Assembly (NCBI RefSeq): GCF_003048405.1
Contig: NZ_PIQS01000001.1
Location: forward strand, 558,001-622,000
Direction: 5' to 3'
DNA length: 64,000 nt
From: Campylobacter concisus
GTDB taxonomy: Bacteria; Campylobacterota; Campylobacteria; Campylobacterales; Campylobacteraceae
The position numbers and the translations under genes are program-made. How positions within the stretch are numbered: the first letter of the stretch is position 1; every line of letters starts with the position of its first letter. The notes under the pieces are model-generated. The model searched no databases, was not told the DNA's origin, and saw only the letters and a list, made by a program, of their open reading frames with translations. Shown piece after piece: positions 1-6,796 of this stretch.

Positions 1-173
1 TAGACCATGAGATGTGAGTAGGTTAAAAATGTATTATCCACCACGATGACGTAGTAGCAACGCGTTATAGAGTACCTTTTATTATTTTGCAAAAATTCAT
101 CATAAATTTTTAATTTGCTTGGGGATTTACATACCTTAAAAACATCATATGATTCTAAAAATATATTTTCCAT
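1..173 (-). CDS. Hypothetical protein, 3' end cut off by window edge
   Basis: Reading the minus strand from an ATG at 173, the frame stays open for 57 codons to the window edge (MENIFLESYDVFKVCKS...). A strong Shine-Dalgarno-like AAAAGGGG lies just upstream. I do not recognise the family. The good ribosome site and open frame support a real gene, but only the N-terminus is visible and it shows no signal peptide or membrane segment. It diverges from the dba-dsbI operon. Confidence 0.5.
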   Translation of the reverse strand, partial: MENIFLESYDVFKVCKSPSKLKIYDEFLQNNKRYSITRCYYVIVVDNTFLTYSHLMV

Positions 174-469
174 TACTGCCCCTTTTTACCTTTGCAAAAA
201 TATTACATAACTATTCTTTAAGCTAATTTGAATTTACAAACTAACTAATAAAAATAATTCTATAAAAATTAATATTAATTTAATTAAATATAGATTAATT
301 ATATAAAATATTTTTGTATAAATCTATTTTTATTTACAAATTTTTATTTTATAAAGTATAAATTAGCTATAAAAATATATTTTTTAAACTAAATTTAATA
401 AATATAGTTATATTATTTTTCTCAGATAAGCATGCTTAGATTTTAAAATTTACAAATTGGGAGCTCAAA
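174..469. other. AT-rich intergenic region between divergent genes
   Basis: About 300 bp of very AT-rich DNA separate the partial minus-strand gene from dba. It must hold both divergent promoters. A perfect 12-bp palindrome, TAAGCATGCTTA, sits at 427-438, about 30 bp upstream of the dba start, and could be an operator. No coding frame convinces me. The family is iron/Fur-regulated in C. jejuni, but I could not pick a clear Fur box here. Confidence 0.4.
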
Positions 470-637
470 ATGGAATTTCTAATTTTGACGCTATTTCTGA
501 TCAGTGGTCTTATCTTATATATAAAGCCGCAGATGAAAAAAATAGCAACGTCCTGCTTGGCTTTGGGGTGCGTAATACTGGTTGCACTAGAGTTTTACGT
601 AAATTTATGGGTAGTCTTGCCAATAGGCAACTTTTAG
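470..637 (+). CDS. dba: Dba-like small membrane protein (disulfide bond-associated), copy 1
   Basis: This 55-residue protein reads MEFLILTLFLISGL... and ends LPIGNF. It has two hydrophobic stretches (about residues 2-18 and 29-50) and matches in length and layout the second copy at 11194-11361, which ends PMGNF. In C. jejuni a small Dba protein is encoded just upstream of dsbI and its translation is coupled to dsbI. Here the dba stop codon TAG lies inside the dsbI ribosome site (TAGGAGG), with the dsbI ATG 9 nt on, which fits coupling. The assignment rests on size, context and the paralogue. Confidence 0.75.
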   Translation: MEFLILTLFLISGLILYIKPQMKKIATSCLALGCVILVALEFYVNLWVVLPIGNF

Positions 638-646
638 GAGGGCAAG

Positions 647-1357
647 ATGCAAACGAAACAAAATGAAATCCCAGCAAACGAACAAGGCTTTTTCAACCTT
701 ATGTCACTAGCCATCACCGCTCTTGTGGCACTTCCAGTTGGTATCGCCTGCTTGGTGCTTGGCTTTGGACTAGGTGATAACCCTTGCATAATGTGCTGGG
801 CCGAGAGGATCACGATGATAGCTATCAGCCTAATAGCACTTTTCATCATCAGGTACGGACTAAAGCCTGGCTATCTGGCAGCACTTTTACTAATGGCTTG
901 CTGGGGCATATTTAACGGCTTTATCCACTACAGCCTAGATGGAACATTTGGTGGCTATCTTGACATCAAACAAGGTTTTGGCCTTGAAATTTTAGGTGCC
1001 CACACTCAGTTTTGGGTTATGGTTGTTGATTTTTGTGTGATCATATTTTTGGCTCTTATATTTTTGTTTAGCAAAAACTTAGGCCTTATAATGCAAAAAA
1101 GCTCAAATGGCGAATACGGCGACTTTCTAAGCTACTTGCCACTTGGCAAATTTGCAAATTTGGTCTTTATCGTGATCATACTTGCAAACTGCGTTCAAGC
1201 CTTTATAGCTTCTGGTCCACCACCATATCTAGGATCTAGCACACCACCTAGAATGAGCATCGATCCTTCAAAATGGTTCTGGGAAAAAGACCACTGGGAT
1301 AGCTCACTTGACTTTAGATTTGACTGGAACCCTGAGCTTCCAGACCTAGTAAAGTAA
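647..1357 (+). CDS. dsbI: DsbI, DsbB-family thiol oxidoreductase, copy 1
   Basis: A 236-residue inner-membrane protein of the DsbB family, which reoxidises periplasmic thiol oxidases and passes electrons to quinone. The redox motif is CIMC at C47/C50, in the context GDNPCIMCWAERI. Several hydrophobic helices follow. I see no second periplasmic cysteine pair between the later helices (the loop ending LEILGAHTQFW has none), unlike canonical DsbB. C. jejuni DsbI is one protein with a C-terminal beta-propeller; here the propeller-like part is the separate next gene, 10 bp downstream. The start follows AGGAGG. A paralogue lies at 10429-11184 on the other strand. Confidence 0.88.
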   Translation: MQTKQNEIPANEQGFFNLMSLAITALVALPVGIACLVLGFGLGDNPCIMCWAERITMIAISLIALFIIRYGLKPGYLAALLLMACWGIFNGFIHYSLDGTFGGYLDIKQGFGLEILGAHTQFWVMVVDFCVIIFLALIFLFSKNLGLIMQKSSNGEYGDFLSYLPLGKFANLVFIVIILANCVQAFIASGPPPYLGSSTPPRMSIDPSKWFWEKDHWDSSLDFRFDWNPELPDLVK

Positions 1358-1367
1358 GGAGTAAAAG

Positions 1368-2261
1368 ATGAGAAAGATAATATTTTTTATCGCATTAGCA
1401 AGCCTTGCTTTTGGTTTTAGCTTTGACATGGATAGCAAAAATGGAGCTATCCAAAACATAAAAGAGTTAGGCCTTAAAGATACGCTCACTCTAAATTTGC
1501 AAAATGATAATGCAATAACTGGAGCTGACTACGATGAAGGCAAAAAGCAGTTCGCTCTTGTCTCAAACGACAATGAATTTTACATCGCAGATGAGAATTT
1601 AAAGCCTCTAAGTTATGCTAAGCACGACCGCCATTTTATAATGGAGATGGAAGCAACAGTCGGAGCTACTTGGTACAAAAAAGAGCTTGGCATGATAAGT
1701 TACAACAAGACTTTTGTCTTCTATGAGCCAGCTAGCAACCTTAGTAAAGATGAGCAAAATAGCCAGTGGAGGCACCTATTGGCTGGATATGACGCGTGGA
1801 AGCTAAATGACCTTGGTAACAAGGGCAGATTTTCTACCATTAGATCAAAACAGCAGTACATCTTAGGCTGGGACTACCTAGAAAGTGAGAATAAATTTTT
1901 CACAGCTAGCGTGCCAAATGACGTTAGAGACTACTGGAGTGTCGCTATATTTGACGGCGACGATAAGATGATCTTAGAAGAATTTGTACCAAAAGCTGGA
2001 GCAAATTTACAGCTAAAAGAGGGTAGAAATTTAAACAACTACTACATTACTGGCATTGACGTAGAGCCCGATGCGCTCTATCTTTTAAGCAAAAATTTCT
2101 CAACTATTTTAAAGTTAAATTTGACCACCAAAGAGATAGACGAGGCATTTAGTTTTAGTGGGGTAAATAACCCAAGAGCATTAGCGATCAAAGATAATAA
2201 ATTTTACATCTTCTCACGAGAAGGCAAAGAGAATAAAGTTTTTATCTTTGAGATGAAATAG
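1368..2261 (+). CDS. Exported beta-propeller-like protein, detached DsbI C-terminal domain, copy 1
   Basis: The product is 297 residues with a Sec signal peptide (MRKIIFFIALASLAFGFS). The body is rich in short beta-strand patterns such as ITGIDVEPDALYLLSK, as expected for a propeller fold. It follows dsbI by 10 bp and precedes the molybdoenzyme gene by 22 bp, so it is probably co-transcribed. In C. jejuni, DsbI itself carries a periplasmic propeller domain of about this size, so I infer that this is the same domain as a free protein. It contains no cysteine. The copy at 9532-10419 shares the motifs KQQ(Y/F)ILGWD-like, NDYYITGMD-like and FYxxSRE. Confidence 0.6.
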   Translation: MRKIIFFIALASLAFGFSFDMDSKNGAIQNIKELGLKDTLTLNLQNDNAITGADYDEGKKQFALVSNDNEFYIADENLKPLSYAKHDRHFIMEMEATVGATWYKKELGMISYNKTFVFYEPASNLSKDEQNSQWRHLLAGYDAWKLNDLGNKGRFSTIRSKQQYILGWDYLESENKFFTASVPNDVRDYWSVAIFDGDDKMILEEFVPKAGANLQLKEGRNLNNYYITGIDVEPDALYLLSKNFSTILKLNLTTKEIDEAFSFSGVNNPRALAIKDNKFYIFSREGKENKVFIFEMK

Positions 2262-2283
2262 CCATCAAATTTAAGGAGAAAAC

Positions 2284-4575
2284 ATGCAAAGACGTTCTTT
2301 CCTAAAAGGCACCGGAGCAGCTCTAGCAGCAGCTGGAACAGCTCCTAGTCTATTTGGTATGGAGCAATTTGAGGTGGATTTTAACCCAAAATCCTATAAG
2401 AACGAGGAAAATGTAGAGTACCACTACCTAACCTGTCCTAGAAACTGCCGTGATGCCTGTTCGATGATCGCTGAGATCAAAGACGGCAAAATGGTAAGCA
2501 TAAAAGGCGATCCAAAACACCCTCTAACGCAAGGCACAGTCTGCGTCAAGGGTCACACCTACGCCATGCACCTATATAACGCCGACCGTATCATGCACCC
2601 TATGAAAAGAGTCGGCAAAAAGGGCGAAGGAAAATGGGAAAAGATAAGCTGGGATCAAGCCCTAAAAGAGATAGCCGCAAAGCTAACTGAGATAAAAGAG
2701 AAATTTGGCGGCGAGGCTTTGACTGAGTTTGTCTACTCTGGCAACGAAGGACATATCTCGAAAACTATCGCACCGGGAAATTTCTTTGAAAAATATGGAG
2801 CCACAAGGCTTGTTAGAAACCCTTGTGACTGGCCAAGATACGCGGGTACTCCTAGCGTTATAGGTACTGACTTCTCAAAAGATGCACTTGAGATCGATGA
2901 GAGTGATATGTACATTAGCTGGGGATCAAACGAAGCTTACACAGCCGTACACTGGATAAGATTTGCTCACCGCGTTAAAAAAAGAGGCGGAAAGATCATC
3001 GTTATAAATACGATAAGAATTCCTCTTGCAAACCAAGCTGATATGTTTATCCAGCTAAAACCATCTAGTGACCCTGCATTTTGTCTAGCGGTCTGTAAAT
3101 TTTTAATAGAAGAAGATCTATATGATCATGAATTTGTAGAAAAATACACAACAGGCTTTGAAGATCTAGTGCACGAGTGCTCACTCTATACCTATGGCGA
3201 GCTATCTGAGATGTGCGGAGCAAGTGTGGATCAGATAAAAGTCTTTGCTAGAGAGTACGCTCACGCAAAAGCACCAGCTATCATGCACGGCGACGGCGGA
3301 CAAAGACACTTTAACGGAGCAAGACTTGTTCGTGCGGTTACATTTTTACCAGTTTTAACTGGCGCCTTGACAAAGCTTGGTGGCGGACTATTTTGGGCAT
3401 ATGTGCATGTAAAAGGCTGCTTTAATTTCGACAACTGTATGCCAGACCTATCTCCAAAAGATAAAGATGGCAAAAAGATAGAAAGACAGCAAGTAAGCTA
3501 TATAGAATTTGGTAAAGGCATACAAAAAGAAAATCCAACATATCTTGACAAGCCTATAAACACGGTCATTAGAGCATGTATCAACTACAACTCAAATTTA
3601 ATGGTAACAGCGCCAAATACAAATTTGATCAAAAAACGCATAATGGACGATGACTTCTTCTTAGTTGTCCTTGATCCATATGATATCGATACTTGCGACT
3701 ATGCTGACTATGTGCTACCTGGTGTTACATTTATGGAGAGTGAGGATATCCAAAACGACCAAATTTCTGGATATGTTTGTTACAACGCTCAAAGTGTAAA
3801 ACCTCTTGGCGAAGCTAAGACAAATTTAGAGTTCTTCAACGCTCTTGCAAAAGCGATGGGCTATACAGAAGAGTGCTTTAACTGGGATAGCGAAACAGTT
3901 TGCAGACGCTTTTTGGATACAGAATTTGCCAAAAAACAAAACATCACCTATGAAAAACTAAAATCAGTCGGCTGGATCAAGCCATTTAGAACGCCTGAAA
4001 CGATGAAAGATCAGTTCCCGTACTACCCTTATACACCAAAAGACAAACTAATATTTGGTACAAAGAGTGGAAAATGCGAGCTTTACTCACAAACCTTTAA
4101 AGACGCAGGATATCATCCAGTAATAGACCTTGAAACTGACTGGGACTACTATGAAAAGAGCAATAAATTTGGAAAAGACTATCTCAAAAAATATCCGCTT
4201 TATTTCATGACGCCAGGTACTCAGCTCCAAGACAACTCAAACTGGGGCAATATGCCTTATATCCTAAAAAGGGTTATCGTTAAAGGCAATGCTGAGTTAT
4301 TTATGACACGTGAAGATATGGAGGCTCGCGGTATCAAAAACGGAGACACAGTTGAGGCAACAAATGAAAAGGGAACAGCCGTCTTTACAGCAGTCGAGAC
4401 AAATCAAATGAACCCAGGCATAGTCTATGCGTGGAACAACATCTGGGTAAAAGTGACTAAATCAAGAACTGGGGCAAATATACTTTGCTCTGATGGCGTT
4501 AGTGACCTAGGAAATGGCTCAACCTATACAGCTAGCTTTTGTGAAGTAAAAAAAGCAGCTAAACAAGAGATGTAA
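2284..4575 (+). CDS. Molybdopterin oxidoreductase catalytic subunit, DMSO-reductase superfamily
   Basis: A 763-residue exported molybdoenzyme. It begins with a Tat signal (MQRRSFLKGTGAALAAAG). An N-terminal [4Fe-4S] site is formed by C51, C55, C59 and C87 (CPRNCRDAC, then VCVKG). The pterin-binding domains follow (WGSNEAYTAVHWIR) and the C-terminal cofactor domain ends near GNGSTY. It forms a complex with the Fe-S subunit and membrane anchor encoded downstream. Context suggests a DmsABC-like enzyme reducing an S- or N-oxide or a sulfur or arsenic oxyanion. The residue at the metal-ligand position appears to be C181 (NPCDWPRYAG), spaced about 35 residues before WGSN; true DMSO reductases have serine there. 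The substrate is therefore open and I give no gene symbol. Confidence 0.85.
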   Translation: MQRRSFLKGTGAALAAAGTAPSLFGMEQFEVDFNPKSYKNEENVEYHYLTCPRNCRDACSMIAEIKDGKMVSIKGDPKHPLTQGTVCVKGHTYAMHLYNADRIMHPMKRVGKKGEGKWEKISWDQALKEIAAKLTEIKEKFGGEALTEFVYSGNEGHISKTIAPGNFFEKYGATRLVRNPCDWPRYAGTPSVIGTDFSKDALEIDESDMYISWGSNEAYTAVHWIRFAHRVKKRGGKIIVINTIRIPLANQADMFIQLKPSSDPAFCLAVCKFLIEEDLYDHEFVEKYTTGFEDLVHECSLYTYGELSEMCGASVDQIKVFAREYAHAKAPAIMHGDGGQRHFNGARLVRAVTFLPVLTGALTKLGGGLFWAYVHVKGCFNFDNCMPDLSPKDKDGKKIERQQVSYIEFGKGIQKENPTYLDKPINTVIRACINYNSNLMVTAPNTNLIKKRIMDDDFFLVVLDPYDIDTCDYADYVLPGVTFMESEDIQNDQISGYVCYNAQSVKPLGEAKTNLEFFNALAKAMGYTEECFNWDSETVCRRFLDTEFAKKQNITYEKLKSVGWIKPFRTPETMKDQFPYYPYTPKDKLIFGTKSGKCELYSQTFKDAGYHPVIDLETDWDYYEKSNKFGKDYLKKYPLYFMTPGTQLQDNSNWGNMPYILKRVIVKGNAELFMTREDMEARGIKNGDTVEATNEKGTAVFTAVETNQMNPGIVYAWNNIWVKVTKSRTGANILCSDGVSDLGNGSTYTASFCEVKKAAKQEM

Positions 4576-4586
4576 AGGGGTCTAAG

Positions 4587-5138
4587 ATGAAAAGAAAACA
4601 AGGTTTTTTATTTGATTATAACTTTTGTATAGGCTGCAAGGCTTGTGAAATTTCATGTCAAGTCTATCACAACCAAGATCCAGATATCAACTGGAGACAT
4701 GTTGATGGCCTTATGATACACGAAGATGGCATAGAAAAAGAGATCTTTATAACTCACTCTTGCCATCACTGCGATGAGCCAGCCTGTATGGATGTCTGCC
4801 CAGTTGGAGCATATATCAAGCTAGAAAATGGTGTCGTACAGCCACTTCATGATAAGTGCATAGGCTGTGGATACTGCTTGATGGCTTGCCCTTATGGCTC
4901 TATCACAAAAGGCAAGGACGGTAAAGCTCAAAAGTGCAATCTCTGCGCTGAAAAACTTGAGCGTGGCGAAGAGCCAGCTTGTGTAGCAGGCTGTCCGTGT
5001 GGAGTACTAAAACTGGTTGATAGCAACGTCAGCGACAGCGCTGGTATGCAAAAAGAGATGCCAGGCTTTAAGCACTTCTTTACCAAGCCAAACATCCGCT
5101 TTTATCCAAGAATGAAGCGAAACGAATTCATACACTAA
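4587..5138 (+). CDS. Four-cluster ferredoxin subunit, DmsB/PhsB/NrfC type
   Basis: A 183-residue electron-transfer subunit with four cysteine groups: CIGCKACEISC, CHHCDEPACMDVCP, CIGCGYCLMACP, and CNLC with a later CVAGCP. This is the usual set for four [4Fe-4S] clusters. It links the membrane anchor at 5798 to the catalytic subunit at 2284. It has no signal peptide, as is usual where the partner's Tat signal carries both across the membrane. It starts 11 bp after the catalytic gene, behind an AAGGGG ribosome site, so it belongs to the same operon. Confidence 0.88.
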   Translation: MKRKQGFLFDYNFCIGCKACEISCQVYHNQDPDINWRHVDGLMIHEDGIEKEIFITHSCHHCDEPACMDVCPVGAYIKLENGVVQPLHDKCIGCGYCLMACPYGSITKGKDGKAQKCNLCAEKLERGEEPACVAGCPCGVLKLVDSNVSDSAGMQKEMPGFKHFFTKPNIRFYPRMKRNEFIH

Positions 5139-5148
5139 AGAGTAAAAG

Positions 5149-5787
5149 ATGGGTAAGATCAAAGAAAAGCTTAGCGTTAGCCTTAGTGTTGAAGACTTTT
5201 TAAGGCGATTTTTCTTAGTAGAGCTTAGAGAGCAAAATTTAGATGAGCTCATAAGCCTAAGCCTTAATTTTAGTGATAAATTTAAAAATCACAACTTCAT
5301 ACTTTGGCTAAATAAGTGCAAAGATGATCTAAATTTGCTAGACGAGCTAAGATATGAATTTAACAGGCTTTTTGTAGGGCCAAGACACCCAAAAGCTGAG
5401 CCATATGAGTCGGTTTATTTTGATTATAAAACGATGTTTGGCGAGAAGACTATGCAGGTGCGAAGCTTTTATGAAAGCTCTGGACTAAAGCTTAGTAAAG
5501 AGCAGTTTGATAAATTTCCAGATGACTTCATCGGATACGAGCTGCAATACCTTTACTTTCTAAGTTTCAATGCCTTACAAGCAGACGAAAAAGAGAAAAT
5601 GGATGAAATTTTACATAAAAAATATGACTTCATCCGCACTCATCCGTTTGAGTGGTTTTATAAATTTAGCTCTCGCTGTAAGGAAGCTACAAATTTAGAA
5701 GCTTATGTGAGCTTTGCTGATTTTTTAAATTTATATCTTGAAAACGAGATAGAGCAATCAAGAGCTCTTCTAACTTTTAAGAGTTAA
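5149..5787 (+). CDS. TorD/DmsD-family molybdoenzyme chaperone
   Basis: A 212-residue, mostly helical cytoplasmic protein with the family hallmark LFVGPRHPKAEPYESVYF near residues 77-94 and HPFEWFYKF later. These chaperones bind the Tat signal of the catalytic subunit and hold it until the molybdenum cofactor is inserted. It is placed 10 bp after the Fe-S subunit and 10 bp before the membrane anchor, which identifies its client as the enzyme at 2284. GC content still matches the low-GC upstream genes. Confidence 0.85.
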   Translation: MGKIKEKLSVSLSVEDFLRRFFLVELREQNLDELISLSLNFSDKFKNHNFILWLNKCKDDLNLLDELRYEFNRLFVGPRHPKAEPYESVYFDYKTMFGEKTMQVRSFYESSGLKLSKEQFDKFPDDFIGYELQYLYFLSFNALQADEKEKMDEILHKKYDFIRTHPFEWFYKFSSRCKEATNLEAYVSFADFLNLYLENEIEQSRALLTFKS

Positions 5788-5797
5788 AGGATAGATA

Positions 5798-6685
5798 ATG
5801 GAACAAACAACTTGGGGATGGCTCATAGTCATCTATCTATTTTTGGGCGGTTTAGGCGCCGGGGCATTTTTGTGCTCGGCTTTGGCTTATAAGGGCTTTT
5901 TGGGCTCGTTAAACGAGAGATTTTATAAATTCGGCTTTCTGCTAGCACCCGTTGCGGTAATAATAGGAACTGCGCTTTTGCTATTTGACTTGGCACCGAG
6001 CGCCGCGATAAATCCTCTTAAAATTTTACAGCTCTATACGCGCCCGGTTTCGATGATGAGCATAGGTACGTATCTACTTACGTTTTTCATCGTAGTCAGC
6101 GTTTTGGTGCTTTTGCAGATCAAGAAGAGCGGTAAAATTTGCGATATGATGCTCACGCTCGGAGCTATTTTGGCGCTTGGAGTGATGGGATATACGGGGC
6201 TACTGCTTTACGTCGTAAAGGCGATCCCGCTTTGGGCAAGCGTGTGGCTGCCGATTTTATTTACGATATCCGCGATCTCTACAGGGCTTAGCGCAAATGC
6301 CGCCGCTACGCTAAATGCGGGGCACGGGCTAAGCCACTGCGCGCATAAATTTCACGTCATTTTAGTCGCACTTGAGATTGTTGCGGTGCTAGCGCTATTT
6401 GCTAGCGTGAGAAGCGAGGCTGCGGGCATGGCTAGCGTGACTAAGATAGTCAGCGGCTCGCTTGCGCCGATGTTTTGGATAGGCTTTGTCGTGTTTGGGC
6501 TTGCTTTGCCGCTGCTAGGCGGAAGCAAATTTATGCTTCGCAGCTGCAGCGTGAATGCGGACGGCAGTGTCTGCGCGTACGGTGGCGAGGAGGTAAAAAG
6601 CTGTGTTTATAACGAATACGGCGTGCTTGTGGGCGGCTTTTGCCTAAGAGCATTTATCGTACTCGGCGCGGTATATATATTTTAG
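5798..6685 (+). CDS. NrfD/DmsC-like membrane anchor subunit
   Basis: A 295-residue integral membrane protein with about eight hydrophobic helices. It starts with the typical WLIVIYLFLGGLGAGAF helix, which in this family anchors the Fe-S subunit and oxidises menaquinol. It completes the operon. From roughly 5850 the DNA becomes GC-rich (GCG, CGC and CTA/GGC codons common), unlike the three genes before it. This suggests replacement of this gene by recombination with a GC-richer relative. A hairpin at 6707-6726 follows. Confidence 0.83.
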   Translation: MEQTTWGWLIVIYLFLGGLGAGAFLCSALAYKGFLGSLNERFYKFGFLLAPVAVIIGTALLLFDLAPSAAINPLKILQLYTRPVSMMSIGTYLLTFFIVVSVLVLLQIKKSGKICDMMLTLGAILALGVMGYTGLLLYVVKAIPLWASVWLPILFTISAISTGLSANAAATLNAGHGLSHCAHKFHVILVALEIVAVLALFASVRSEAAGMASVTKIVSGSLAPMFWIGFVVFGLALPLLGGSKFMLRSCSVNADGSVCAYGGEEVKSCVYNEYGVLVGGFCLRAFIVLGAVYIF

Positions 6686-6706
6686 TTTCTCCCTTTTTCT
6701 GATACT

Positions 6707-6726
6707 GGTCGGGCGCAAGTCCGACC
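6707..6726 (+). terminator. Hairpin after molybdoenzyme operon
   Basis: The arms GGTCGG and CCGACC enclose an 8-nt loop and are followed by TATTAAAAT. It is weak as a rho-independent terminator because the T-run is poor, but it is the only structure before the helicase gene. Confidence 0.4.
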
Positions 6727-6796
6727 TATTAAAATATCTTAAAAATATTTTTAAAAGATTCGATAAAATACGTAAATACTTTATTTAGGAATAAAC

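Noticed and set aside
427..438. 12-bp palindrome TAAGCATGCTTA as a proven operator of dba
   Set aside because: Short and not repeated upstream of dba copy 2, so it is only mentioned in the intergenic entry.
457..666. 69-codon plus-strand frame over the dba gene
   Set aside because: Starts at a TTG in another frame; the 55-codon frame at 470-637 has the paralogue at 11194-11361 and a coupling site to dsbI.
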